Assembly (NCBI GenBank): GCA_964402995.1
Contig: CAYOEA010000004.1
Coordinates: 1 to 64,000 of the forward strand
Source of the DNA: GCA-2686295 sp964402995
GTDB taxonomy: Archaea; Nanobdellota; Nanobdellia; Woesearchaeales; GCA-2686295
Reading direction: 5' to 3'
Length of the DNA stretch: 64,000 nucleotides
Below, piece by piece: positions 35,701 through 42,941 of the stretch; position 1 is the stretch's first letter, and each line of letters starts with the position of its first letter. Below the pieces are notes generated by a model. That model saw only the letters and a list, made by a program, of their open reading frames with translations. It ran no database searches and was not told the origin of the DNA. Position numbers and translations under genes: made by a program.

Positions 35701-36768
35701 AATGGAGATGGAACTATAAACTGCAGTGAAGTGGGATTAGTCCCATACGCGCCAAGATATATATTTGACAACAATACAGGATCAAATGATGAACAAGTAT
35801 CATACTGTCAAGGAAAAGTAACTATAGATGTATCAAATCCATTCACTAACGCAACAGGTGCAGTATCAGGAATAATGGGACATGGAATATATGGAGACCC
35901 AATAGAAAATGGAACTTGTTATATTAGACTAAATATAAGTGATGGAAAAACTTCAGCTACCAGCAATTTAATAACAGTTAATGTGATAGTTCAAGATGAA
36001 GCAGAATCGCCTGAATCAAACATACAACAAACTAGCGGAACCAGAACAATAACTAAAACTGAAACAGTAAACGTACCAATACCGCAAGAAAGAGATAAAC
36101 CAGTATATATTGATATTGTAATGCCAGAAATGGTAACAGTTTATGAAAACAATTCAATCCTAATTCCATTAAAAGTTACAAATACTTGGAACGATACAGT
36201 ATACGGAGTAAACTTAAGTTATGAAGTAAATGACAGTTTAAATTACACTATAACATTTGGAAAAAATTCATGGTTCAAAATAGAGCCAGGACAAATAATA
36301 AACACATCAATAACAGTAGATGGATACAGAGTTGGAGGAGTTTATGAAATAACAATTTTTGGAAACGTAGAGGATCCAGAATATAGAGATTCCGCAAAGA
36401 TTTATTTAAATTCAGTAGAACAAACATCATCAGGAGCACAACTAAGAACACTAGTTAGATTCGCAAGAGATTTACTGAAAAAGAATAAAGAATGTCAAGA
36501 ATTAGGCGAAATACTTACAGAAGCAGAAAAAGATGTTGCAGCAGGAAATGTACTTGAAGCATTGGGAAGATTAGATTCAGTAGTTAATGGTTGTAAATAT
36601 TTAATTAGTAAAGAGCAAATTATAGAGTCACCAAAAAGCATAAGAGATTTACATTTAAACATAAAACCAGAATATTTAACTTATGCAGGAATAATATCTG
36701 CAATTATATTCTTCACAATAGGATCTGTGTCACTAGTAAGAAACTTGAAACGAAAAGAAGAAGAATAA
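32764..36768 (+). CDS. Giant anchored surface protein with cadherin/Ig-like repeats
   Basis: A 1334-aa protein with a signal peptide (MNAKTILGILVFVLVIATIAQS), then many beta domains. Recurrent phrases are NDAPEFNVSDIT, NDPPRIENYS, NNMPSFTREF and NKPNITYIY, the domain-boundary style of cadherin/dystroglycan-like repeats. NxS/T sequons are abundant, so heavy N-glycosylation is likely. Near the end are a NEW3-like domain (PLKVTNTWNDTVYGVNLSYEV), a helical region with two Cys (LLKKNKECQELG, VVNGCKYLI) and a membrane helix with a short basic tail. Probably a cell-surface adhesin or S-layer-associated protein. It overlaps the upstream RHH-like gene by four bases. Confidence 0.7.
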   Translation: MNAKTILGILVFVLVIATIAQSIQFDQNPWLTNANNDNITTTRTSDNIYCKWTAPLDAISADLFWYKDNGSGFVPYANITGIDPHPGEVYWPSIDHYFLTEEDNWKCTVIIYNSTNTSINDTGSSEIYVGYDPNVYTSQNELGPYIQLDSSYDFVEDRIYYAIWNTTVPDSVDDNYEVSGTMCTETEQSTQGEATCYPDNEDLGLDKNISWDVNLIYSYRHSRGTQEHTITYTILPVNDAPEFNVSDITKNQTEGWHTPNATIIFVDEEGNPVYKENVSIEVDDVRFNSFCDYEINGNQLEFDCNSTELDVGNYSINITLTDNPPLDNGFGLVPATSVKKNFVLRITRVNLLPNITSISNDTAYQGDMYSLIINITDYFDNTTFNVTTVPGECTVDNPWTNFNVASFVTGSGDNTTTYGMANWTGILTNSHIACRNLTIRVEDQTGGMTTENVYLPIINVNDPPRIENYSNGINIMNLTAYYLADFYYEINVTDLDLLVANTEGIDNFTEALTFSSSTEWFNEHIDSNTGIINFSDINQTPDNYTLIITVSDNYELPVTDWVEINFEIKPNNMPSFTREFFFNDSCYEYDELNYPSSCYFNLSNYIFDLDYPLDNITNISDDSDFFNFTNEGIIEFNATQELVGIHEFNITARDSRGATNTTLMTLYIRNTNNKPNITYIYEPTGANGLYYNKTLQNELAIEVYDLDENLNVTDNVSDLRYNYESLSFTWVDNELGQNLSEYVSIINRTLIINTTKLVNGSLLATGSYSINITVTDNYYIWTGGQNNSETDMYIFNFNVSAQSDKPEITAVYPYGVLIFGEYGNVDDWLNISDDTYNTHLRIRETESIFFNVTVNDSNSESLSYNWYYDNELLLNNTIKNFNSTVNIHAGNKSLTYEFGYFEAMNVNETDHELRLEIIDGDDATETDEFTWLIEVVDFNRPIEFRDIDDIDINGVVTKTGFQLFECDNRMGMYDPDADPNGDGTINCSEVGLVPYAPRYIFDNNTGSNDEQVSYCQGKVTIDVSNPFTNATGAVSGIMGHGIYGDPIENGTCYIRLNISDGKTSATSNLITVNVIVQDEAESPESNIQQTSGTRTITKTETVNVPIPQERDKPVYIDIVMPEMVTVYENNSILIPLKVTNTWNDTVYGVNLSYEVNDSLNYTITFGKNSWFKIEPGQIINTSITVDGYRVGGVYEITIFGNVEDPEYRDSAKIYLNSVEQTSSGAQLRTLVRFARDLLKKNKECQELGEILTEAEKDVAAGNVLEALGRLDSVVNGCKYLISKEQIIESPKSIRDLHLNIKPEYLTYAGIISAIIFFTIGSVSLVRNLKRKEEE

Positions 36769-36878
36769 AATTATGACCATTTATTTTTTATTTAGTTATT
36801 AAAATAAATTCTTTAACAACTTATAAATAAAATCACATCAATAAAAATCTAGTTAAAAATTTAGAACATCAACAATAT

Positions 36879-37604
36879 TTATTCTGAGTCGGACTTATTA
36901 ATTAAATCATAAAGCACCATTAAGCGTTCATAATAGGCAATTTTTTCATCTGCAGTTAAGAATTGGTACTTTGACATGGCAGACTTGTAAAGCATTGCAG
37001 CACTAGGAACATCATCATTATCCAAGCTTAAGTAAATTTTTTCAATAAGACTATTCAAATCAATATGACTTTCTAAAGCCTCATCAATAGGAACTAAGGA
37101 AGTTGGCTGGTTAGATACATCAATTGTTTCTTCAATTTTAGTTTTAACTTTGTTCTTAGATGCACCTTGTCTCAGCAATAAAGATCTTAAATAATCATGT
37201 AATTTTGTTTTAATACTTTTAAGTAAAATAACATTAACAGATTTTTCTACAAAACTAGGAATTAATAAATAATCAAGATAACCTTTAAACTCAGTTAATA
37301 AAACTCTTAATTCATCTTCAGTATACTTAACATCTGCATACTCAAACAAAAATATTTTATCTACAAAGTTAAAAAAATCCGATCGAATAGTATATGGAAG
37401 ATACATATTTTTTAATTCTTCAAATAATTCATCTTTTGTAAATTCATAATCAATTTTTAGATAACGCTTAAGAAACTTTTTAACAGTTTTATAGACTTCT
37501 TCTTCAGTAATCCAATTCTTAGAAAGGAAATAATTAACATCTCTTATGGTGTCTTTTCTTAACAGTACTTTTGAATCTAGCTCACCTATTTTTCCCTCTT
37601 CCAT
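36879..37604 (-). CDS. Soluble helical protein of unknown function
   Basis: A 241-aa protein, not recognised. It is largely alpha-helical and charged, without signal or membrane segments. The C-terminal part (VPIDEALESHIDLNSLIEKIYLSLDNDD, then AAMLYKSAMSKYQFLTADEKIAYYERLMVLYDLI) looks like a TPR-style helical hairpin domain. An upstream ATG at 37649 exists, but a minus-strand TTTTAAATA box (37629-37637) lies 29 bp before 37604, so 37604 is chosen. The gene is divergent from the MoxR operon and could relate to it, which is only positional evidence. Confidence 0.55.
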   Translation of the reverse strand: MEEGKIGELDSKVLLRKDTIRDVNYFLSKNWITEEEVYKTVKKFLKRYLKIDYEFTKDELFEELKNMYLPYTIRSDFFNFVDKIFLFEYADVKYTEDELRVLLTEFKGYLDYLLIPSFVEKSVNVILLKSIKTKLHDYLRSLLLRQGASKNKVKTKIEETIDVSNQPTSLVPIDEALESHIDLNSLIEKIYLSLDNDDVPSAAMLYKSAMSKYQFLTADEKIAYYERLMVLYDLINKSDSE

Positions 37605-37715
37605 GTATGAATTATATGAACAACAGCTATTTAAAATATTCGTTTTCAAGAATAATTATCAGACATATAAAATACTTAAAAAAAATGTGTTACTCTTTGA
37701 AAGTAAGTGAAAAAG

Positions 37716-37724
37716 TTTTTTATA
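37716..37724 (+). promoter_or_regulatory. Predicted TATA box of the MoxR-DUF58-VWA operon
   Basis: TTTTTATAT is centred about 27 bp before the ATG at 37747, which predicts a leaderless mRNA. Confidence 0.45.
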
Positions 37725-37746
37725 TGAACAGTGTAATAAAGGTAAT

Positions 37747-38760
37747 ATGAGAGCAATTTCTAGCAAAAAAGTACACGAAAATAGAGAATTAGATAAAGCA
37801 ATAAAAGATATAAATACAAAGATCGATGCAACAAAAGTAGAAATAAGAAAGATTTTAATCGGACAAGAAGAAGTACTAAATTCGTTATTTGAAGCAATAC
37901 TTGCAAATGGCCACGTACTTGTAGAAGGTATTCCAGGAACAGGAAAAACATTACTTGTAAGAACACTATCAAAAGTATCAGGAAGTATGTTTTCAAGAAT
38001 TCAGTTCACACCAGACTTATTACCAACAGATATTCTTGGAATTACAACTTATGAAGAAGGAAAAGGATTCTATACAGTAAAAGGTCCAATATTCTCAAAT
38101 TTCGTATTAGCGGATGAGATTAACAGATCACCACCAAAAGTACAGTCAGCATTATTAGAAGGAATGCAGGAAAGACAAGTAACAATTGGTAAAGAAACAT
38201 TCAAATTGCCACACCCATTCATGGTAATGGCAACGCAAAACCCACTAGAACAGCTAGGAACATATAAACTTCCAGAAGCGCAAGTAGATCGGTTTTTATA
38301 TAAAATCATAGTAAAATATCCTAGCCCAGAAGAAGAATTAAAAATTCTAAATACAAACATGACCACTCATAAGTTTGATGACTTTAACTTACTGCCAAAA
38401 TTATCTCCTGCAGATATAATACATGCTCAAGAAATTGTTAAAAAAGTTTATTCAGATACCAAAATAGAGAAATATATTATAAGAATTGTAGACGCAACAA
38501 GATATCCACAAAAATATAATGTTGAAACAGGAAAATTCATTGAATATGGAGCATCTCCTCGTTCGAGCATCAGTTTGTTCATAGCATCAAAGGCAAGAGC
38601 TGTAATGCATAAACGATCTTATGTCACTCAACAAGATGTAAAAGAAGTTGCGAGAAATGTATTAAGGCACAGAATATTAATCAATTTCGAAGGAGAAGCA
38701 GAAAATATTACTTCAGATATGATTGTTGATGAACTACTCAAAAAAGTACCTATTCTATAA
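37747..38760 (+). CDS. MoxR-type AAA+ ATPase
   Basis: A 337-aa AAA+ protein. Walker A GIPGTGKT is at residues 61-68, Walker B is FVLADEINRSPPKVQSALLEGMQERQVTIG, and the sensor region is MATQNPLEQLGTYKLPEAQVDRFL. The C-terminal lid domain ends near 330. MoxR ATPases act as chaperones that activate or assemble partner complexes, usually with VWA proteins. The next genes encode DUF58 and VWA proteins, which is the classic arrangement. The specific client is unknown; envelope or secreted complexes are usual suspects. Confidence 0.9.
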   Translation: MRAISSKKVHENRELDKAIKDINTKIDATKVEIRKILIGQEEVLNSLFEAILANGHVLVEGIPGTGKTLLVRTLSKVSGSMFSRIQFTPDLLPTDILGITTYEEGKGFYTVKGPIFSNFVLADEINRSPPKVQSALLEGMQERQVTIGKETFKLPHPFMVMATQNPLEQLGTYKLPEAQVDRFLYKIIVKYPSPEEELKILNTNMTTHKFDDFNLLPKLSPADIIHAQEIVKKVYSDTKIEKYIIRIVDATRYPQKYNVETGKFIEYGASPRSSISLFIASKARAVMHKRSYVTQQDVKEVARNVLRHRILINFEGEAENITSDMIVDELLKKVPIL

Positions 38761-38765
38761 CTAAA

Positions 38766-38822
38766 ATGGCAATAACAAAAAATATTCCCTTTTTTGGAAT
38801 TCTTAAAAATAGGGGGTTCTAA
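38766..38822 (+). CDS. Possible 18-residue leader-like ORF before the DUF58 gene
   Basis: ATG at 38766 to TAA at 38820-38822 encodes MAITKNIPFFGILKNRGF. The AGGGGG ribosome site of the next gene lies inside its last codons, and its stop is two bases before the DUF58 TTG start. Translation of it could couple to that start. It may equally be chance, since no conservation can be checked here. Confidence 0.2.
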   Translation: MAITKNIPFFGILKNRGF

Positions 38823-38824
38823 TT

Positions 38825-39733
38825 TTGTCAATAAAAGAGCTAAAACTAGATCTTCTAGGTAAAATAAAGAATCCAGATTTTCAAGTCCGAAGGAGAATGC
38901 TCTCTAGAATTTTAGAAGGAGAATTTGCTGCAAGTACAAAAGGACAAGGAATAGAATTTACAGGATATAGAAAATATACTTATGGAGATGATGCAAGCCA
39001 AATAGACTGGCCTGCAAGTTTAAGAGCAAAAAACACTATGATTAGAGAGTTTGAACAGTATAGAAACTTTCAAATCTTTGTTATGTTAGATGTATCAGAT
39101 AGTATGATATTCTCTTCAACAGAACAATTAAAATGTGAATATGCTGCAGAAATGGCATTCTCAATAGTATATTCAGTGGTTAACTCAGGAAACAAAATAG
39201 GATTATCCATGTTTAATGATAAACTAATCACAAAGAGAATACCAAGTTCAGGAACAAAGAATTATTACCAAATACTACAAGATTTAACAAATCCAAAAAA
39301 TTATGGTGGACAATTCGATATGAAGAAACCACTAAACCAAGCAAGAGCACTGTTATTTGATAAAAGTTTAATAATAATTCTATCAGACTTTATTGGAGTA
39401 AAAGAGAAATGGAACAATTACATAGGAATGTTAACACAAGAATATGAAGTATTAGGAGTTATGATAAGAGACCCTAGAGATTTTGAAATACCAAAAGATG
39501 CAGGACAATATTTAGTTGAAGATCCATTTACAGGAGAAAAACTAAGAATTGATGCAACACAATATGCAGAATTATACAAAAAGAAAGCTGCCGAAGAAGA
39601 AGCAGATATAGAAAGAAAGTTTCTTACTTCAAACGCAGGATTTATTAAAGTTAGAACAGATGAAGACTTCATAAACCCATTAATGAAATATGTGAATTTT
39701 AGAGCAAGAATGTTGGCTAAACGACAACAATAG
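38825..39733 (+). CDS. DUF58 protein (MoxR partner, VWA-like fold)
   Basis: A 302-aa protein with the DUF58 pattern: FAASTKGQGIEFTGYRKYTYGDDASQIDW, then FEQYRNFQIFVMLDVSDSM, a VWA-like strand with D-x-S-x-S, and IILSDFIGVKEKWNNY. It begins at a TTG (38825) with AGGGGG eight bases upstream, the best start in frame. DUF58 proteins are encoded after MoxR and probably help the ATPase act on its client. The next gene is the VWA protein. No membrane helix is seen. Confidence 0.85.
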   Translation: MSIKELKLDLLGKIKNPDFQVRRRMLSRILEGEFAASTKGQGIEFTGYRKYTYGDDASQIDWPASLRAKNTMIREFEQYRNFQIFVMLDVSDSMIFSSTEQLKCEYAAEMAFSIVYSVVNSGNKIGLSMFNDKLITKRIPSSGTKNYYQILQDLTNPKNYGGQFDMKKPLNQARALLFDKSLIIILSDFIGVKEKWNNYIGMLTQEYEVLGVMIRDPRDFEIPKDAGQYLVEDPFTGEKLRIDATQYAELYKKKAAEEEADIERKFLTSNAGFIKVRTDEDFINPLMKYVNFRARMLAKRQQ

Positions 39734-39799
39734 GCGCAAATAATAAATAAAACATTAACTAAATAATAAATACATCACAATAAAACTGCTAACACACAT

Positions 39800-39819
39800 C
39801 AAAAGATAAGCTTTTGAAC
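39800..39819. repeat. Intergenic hairpin (family of CA...TG hairpins)
   Basis: CAAAAG, loop ATAAG, CTTTTG, then AAC, in the 99-bp gap between the DUF58 and VWA genes. It fits the hairpin family seen at 41313, 44224-44314, 46816 and 55707. It is the first example in the window. Confidence 0.5.
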
Positions 39820-39832
39820 GAAATAAAAAACA

Positions 39833-40795
39833 ATGATGGAAGTAACTTTCAAAAACCCAGAGATTCTCTGGATGCTACTAACAATTCCAATAGTAATAGT
39901 TATGCATTTTTGGCTAATGAAACATTCAAAAATGAAAGCAATGAAGTTTGCAAACTTCAATACACTAAAAAGAATAACAGGGAAAAAACTTATTACAAAA
40001 AATTGGATGTTATTAATATCAAGAGTTATAATTTTATTCTGCGTTATAATGGGAGTAACTGGATCAGTATTGTGGTACGATGGTGAAAGTAACAGTAATG
40101 ACTTTGTAATTGCAATAGATACAAGTGCATCAATGAGTACTCAAGATTTAGAACCTTCAAGATTAGAAGTCGCAAAAAGACATGCTATAAGTTTCATGGA
40201 TGTATTAAAAACAGATGCACATATAGGGCTAATTACATTCTCAGGAATAACGTTTGTAAATCAACCAATGACCAAAAGTACTTTTGAGATAAAAGAAAAA
40301 ATAAAAGAAATAGAATTAATGGAAGCAGGAGGAACAGACCTGCCAGGAGCAATAATAACTGCAACTAATTTAATGACCAATGGTGAAAAAGGAAAAACTC
40401 TAATTCTATTAAGTGATGGAAGTAGCACAGTTGGAGCATTCTTAGACGAATCAATAAAACAAGCAATTGAATATGCCCAAAATAAACACGTTATAATAAA
40501 TACTATAGGAACAGGAACAGATACAGAGCAACCAATAGGATACCTGCCAGAAACATATAATATTACAAGCGTATACAATGAAGAAACATTAGCAAGAATA
40601 AGTGATTTGACAAATGGAAAATATTACCAAGGAGCAAATAATCAACAAATAATAGATGCATTTAATGAAATCGCACAAGATTCAAAAAGAGCAAAAATTG
40701 ACTTTGACATGACATTTATATTAATGCTAATTGCAATGGTATTACTATTTATCGAATGGGGAATGGTAAATACAAGATTTAAAAAACTACCATAA
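39833..40795 (+). CDS. BatA-like VWA protein with membrane anchors
   Basis: A 320-aa protein. Two N-terminal helices (about 10-29 and 58-78) are followed by a VWA domain with MIDAS residues D96, S98 and S100 (AIDTSASMS). MEAGGTDLPGAI gives the Thr and D of the metal site, and LILLSDGSST completes it. A last helix at about 292-310 ends in a short basic tail. This is the BatA/YfbK-type partner of MoxR and DUF58. The module probably stabilises or assembles an envelope complex. The start is the first of two adjacent ATGs. Confidence 0.85.
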   Translation: MMEVTFKNPEILWMLLTIPIVIVMHFWLMKHSKMKAMKFANFNTLKRITGKKLITKNWMLLISRVIILFCVIMGVTGSVLWYDGESNSNDFVIAIDTSASMSTQDLEPSRLEVAKRHAISFMDVLKTDAHIGLITFSGITFVNQPMTKSTFEIKEKIKEIELMEAGGTDLPGAIITATNLMTNGEKGKTLILLSDGSSTVGAFLDESIKQAIEYAQNKHVIINTIGTGTDTEQPIGYLPETYNITSVYNEETLARISDLTNGKYYQGANNQQIIDAFNEIAQDSKRAKIDFDMTFILMLIAMVLLFIEWGMVNTRFKKLP

Positions 40796-40833
40796 AAAAA
40801 ATTAATTGAAAGATCCATAGAGGAAGAAAAAAG

Positions 40834-41247
40834 ATGTATAAAATAATAATTGCAATAGTTGCAGCATACTTTGTAACTCAAATAAGTAAAACCATCATCA
40901 GTTATAATGAAACTGGAAAGTGGGACTGGGCAGGACTAATATTTGAAAATGGAGGAATGCCATCAACACACACATCAGTAGTAAGCGCACTATCATTCGG
41001 GTTATTATTCCAAATAGGAATAACTTATGAAACAATAATTGCAGTTGTATTCTCATTAATAGTAGCAAATGATGCTATGAAAGTAAGACGAGAAACAGGC
41101 GAAGAAGCAAAAGTGATAAACACAATCATAGATAAAGAAAATATACTCCACAAACATCTAATTACAAGAATTGGACATACACCAATGCAAGTACTGATCG
41201 GAGCAATAGTGGGCATAGTATGCGCATTAGCAGTATATATGATTTAA
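40834..41247 (+). CDS. Divergent PAP2 family (DUF212) membrane protein
   Basis: A 137-aa protein with three or four helices. It shows the family motifs: ENGGMPSTHTSVVSALSFG (P-S-T-H in the phosphatase motif), then NDAMKVRRETGEEAKVIN and TRIGHTPMQVLIGA. Family members are predicted acid phosphatases of the PAP2 type, possibly acting on lipid pyrophosphates. A GAGG ribosome site precedes the start. It follows the VWA gene by 38 bp. In an envelope-rich region it may recycle polyprenyl pyrophosphate, which is inference. Confidence 0.8.
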   Translation: MYKIIIAIVAAYFVTQISKTIISYNETGKWDWAGLIFENGGMPSTHTSVVSALSFGLLFQIGITYETIIAVVFSLIVANDAMKVRRETGEEAKVINTIIDKENILHKHLITRIGHTPMQVLIGAIVGIVCALAVYMI

Positions 41248-41312
41248 ATCTGGTTCTAAGGAAACTTTTTTAAATAAAAGCTGATTTTTCTAGTCTAAAA
41301 ACGTCTCTGTAA

Positions 41313-41333
41313 CAAAAAAGAAAACCTTTTTTG
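41313..41333. repeat. Intergenic hairpin upstream of tRNA-Thr(UGU)
   Basis: CAAAAAAG, loop AAAAC, CTTTTTTG gives an 8-bp stem, followed by GAACA. Just before it, GTCTCTGTAA (41303-41312) resembles the tRNA start GCCTCTGTAG, so a partial tRNA-like copy may lie here. It belongs to the CA...TG hairpin family. Confidence 0.5.
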
Positions 41334-41352
41334 GAACACAGCATTAAAACAT

Positions 41353-41477
41353 GCCTCTGTAGCATAGTAGCTATTGCGTGAGACTTGTAACAAAAATCAA
41401 AGACTTTTGGGACATCCCAAAAACTCTGTTTTTGACATGTAATCTCAAGGTCGTGGGTGCAACTCCCATCAGAGGCT
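41353..41477 (+). tRNA. tRNA-Thr (UGU) with a 52-nt intron
   Basis: The acceptor GCCTCTG pairs with CAGAGGC at 41470-41476, with discriminator T at 41477. The D stem is GCA/TGC and the anticodon stem is TGAGA/TCTCA with loop C-T-TGT-A-A; the anticodon TGT is at 41386-41388. The intron spans 41390-41441, between positions 37 and 38, giving a mature length of 73. T stem is GTGGG/CCCAT with loop TGCAACT, in which position 55 is G instead of the near-universal T. The intron is flanked by TGTAA on both sides. It contains TTTTGGG-ACAT-CCCAAAA plus an outer CAAAAA/TTTTTG pairing. CCA is not encoded. Confidence 0.85.
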
Positions 41478-41669
41478 TATTTTTATAACCCTCTGGGTCG
41501 TTTGCAATGCTCAAGAATAAACATTCTTGGCACATAAACTTAAAAAGAAGTTTAATGCTCCCATCAGAGGCTTATTTTTATAACCCTCTGGGTCGTTTGC
41601 AATGCTCAAGAATAAACATTCTTGGCACATAAACTTAAAAAGAAGTTTAATGCTCCCATCAGAGGCTTA
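41463..41669 (+). repeat. 95-bp tandem repeat built from the 3' end of tRNA-Thr
   Basis: Two full 95-bp copies (41463-41557, 41558-41652) and a 17-bp partial copy. Each starts with CTCCCATCAGAGGC, the last 14 paired bases of the tRNA plus the discriminator. Each copy can fold three hairpins: CAGAGG/CCTCTG, CAAGAAT/ATTCTTG followed by GGCA, and AAACTT/AAGTTT. The copies look identical. The rest of the gap to the next tRNA (41670-41717) shows nothing clear. Confidence 0.85.
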
Positions 41670-41717
41670 CCATTCAAAGGCCCATTTTAAGGGCTCATTA
41701 CACACAAAATCAACATT

Positions 41718-41790
41718 GCCTCCGTGGCTTAGTGGCTATAGCGGCTGCCTAGTAAGCAGCAGGTCGTGAGTTCGACTCTCACCGGAGGCT
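41718..41790 (+). tRNA. tRNA-Thr (AGU), 73 nt, no intron
   Basis: Acceptor GCCTCCG/CGGAGGC with discriminator T, D stem GCT/AGC, anticodon stem GCTGC/GCAGC with loop CTAGTAA and anticodon AGT at 41751-41753. T stem is GTGAG/CTCAC with loop TTCGACT. Pairing is complete. An A at position 34 is unusual in Archaea, where GGU normally reads ACU/ACC. It shares the acceptor and D arm with the upstream tRNA-Thr, so the two are relatives. CCA is not encoded. Confidence 0.85.
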
Positions 41791-41802
41791 TTTTTTCTTT
41801 TT
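41791..41802 (+). terminator. T-run terminator after tRNA-Thr
   Basis: TTTTTTCTTTTT follows the tRNA 3' end directly, as expected for archaeal transcription termination. Confidence 0.6.
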
Positions 41803-41809
41803 AACTACA

Positions 41810-42376
41810 TCAAATCCGATTAAGAATATTCTGCAAATAATCATCAGAACTAAGAAATATCTTTGGAATATTGACTCCTTTTTTATTATTGATAAACTTA
41901 TCACGAAGTAAACCTAAAGGTGTTTGAGAATATACTTCAAAATGTAACATACAAAGATGACCATTTTCTTTTAAAGAATTAATATATGATGGTGAAGTTT
42001 CATTAATTAAATCAGGATTAAGAACTTGAGCAACAGTTCCAAGAGGATGACCTTTAGAAATTTCTTGACCTTCTTTTACAGAAACCGATTCTAACTCAGC
42101 ATAGTTAAGAATTAAGCCATCATAAGAATGAACAAGAACAAAATATGTTTTATTCCAATAAGCAGTATCAGAAGGATCAGTAAATATACCTATATGAATA
42201 ACAACGCCTGATTCACAAGCAATTACTTCACTCCCTTTTGGAGCATAAATATCAGTTCCTGTATGATATCTATCACCTCGATCAGCCCAAAATCTTCCAA
42301 AGCTATGCAATGGAGGTAATTCTTTTTTGTAACTATTAGGAACAGGCCATTTCAATTCAACTTTTGAATATTTCAT
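41810..42376 (-). CDS. M23-like (LytM) peptidase domain protein
   Basis: A 188-aa protein. The zinc ligands are present: H38 and D42 in RYHTGTDIYAPKGSEV, and H145 in MLHFEVY. A conserved H83 lies in LVHSYDGLILNYAEL. The first His of the usual HxH motif is Met (position 143), so activity may be reduced or absent. A GTG start at 42394 is possible; the ATG at 42376 is preferred because a minus-strand TTTTTATAAC box lies 25 bp before it. No signal peptide is seen. M23 enzymes cut peptide cross-links; in an organism without peptidoglycan the target is unclear. Confidence 0.7.
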   Translation of the reverse strand: MKYSKVELKWPVPNSYKKELPPLHSFGRFWADRGDRYHTGTDIYAPKGSEVIACESGVVIHIGIFTDPSDTAYWNKTYFVLVHSYDGLILNYAELESVSVKEGQEISKGHPLGTVAQVLNPDLINETSPSYINSLKENGHLCMLHFEVYSQTPLGLLRDKFINNKKGVNIPKIFLSSDDYLQNILNRI

Positions 42377-42425
42377 AATCCATTTACAAAACACCGTTAT
42401 AAAAATATTACTAAATTAATCAAAA

Positions 42426-42446
42426 GGTCGTAAGTTCAAATACTCA
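42426..42446 (+). other. tRNA T-arm-like fragment
   Basis: GGTCGTAAGTTCAAATACTCA resembles the tRNA-Thr tail GGTCGTGAGTTCGACTCTCAC, but the T stem is broken. No acceptor or anticodon arm is attached. Probably a decayed copy, or coincidence. Confidence 0.3.
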
Positions 42447-42537
42447 AAAATATAAACAATTTTTTTGCCAAGTTAAGTAATTTTATTTAACTGTTCAGAT
42501 CGACTTAAAAAAAATAGGATTAGTCTGCACAAAAAGC

Positions 42538-42545
42538 TTTATATA
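42538..42545 (+). promoter_or_regulatory. Predicted TATA box, gene at 42570
   Basis: TTTATATA followed by CTTCGACAA is centred 28 bp before the ATG at 42570. The same TTTATATACT(C/T)-CGACAA context occurs at 54998. Confidence 0.5.
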
Positions 42546-42569
42546 CTTCGACAATCTAAAGTTATAAGC

Positions 42570-42935
42570 ATGAAAAATAAAATAGCATATTTTACTATGA
42601 TTGTATTAGCAGCATTCTCTTTTATATTAGTTCCAGTAGATTATTCTTCTATGACAGGAAATTTAGTTTTTATTGCAAAAGATGTTGATGCTTACAAGTA
42701 TACCGCTCAAGCAACAGAAATTGTAGAACAAGAATATAAACTTCAAAAAGATAATTACGTTGAAGAAATTATTGTTGAAGAAACTGTTATTGAGAAAGTA
42801 AAAGAAATTGCGAGTGATAGAAAAATGTCAGATTTAATTAAAGAATGTTGTACATTTACTAATTCTAAAGGTAATGAAGTTATTTGTTATGCGCCAGGAA
42901 ATCTTGGTTGCAGTTCTTGTTTAACTAAATGTTGA
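42570..42935 (+). CDS. Small exported protein with C-terminal cysteines
   Basis: A 121-aa protein with an N-terminal hydrophobic signal or anchor (residues 5-22, ending FILVPVD). A charged Glu/Lys-rich middle follows (VEEIIVEETVIEKVKEIA), and six cysteines lie near the end (KECCTFTNSKGNEVICYAPGNLGCSSCLTKC contains them). Not recognised. The cysteines may form disulfides. It lies upstream of the PadR operon with its own TATA box. Confidence 0.5.
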   Translation: MKNKIAYFTMIVLAAFSFILVPVDYSSMTGNLVFIAKDVDAYKYTAQATEIVEQEYKLQKDNYVEEIIVEETVIEKVKEIASDRKMSDLIKECCTFTNSKGNEVICYAPGNLGCSSCLTKC

Positions 42936-42941
42936 GTTGTT

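Noticed and set aside
39814..40086. 90-codon plus frame overlapping the VWA gene
   Set aside because: It is out of frame with the VWA domain, which has full MIDAS motifs, and its own sequence has no recognisable content.
41353..41477. Two separate tRNA halves instead of one intron-containing gene
   Set aside because: Joining at 41389/41442 gives a full 73-nt cloverleaf with matching acceptor and anticodon stems.
41463..41669. CRISPR-like array
   Set aside because: The repeats are direct tandem copies with no unique spacers and no cas genes are near.
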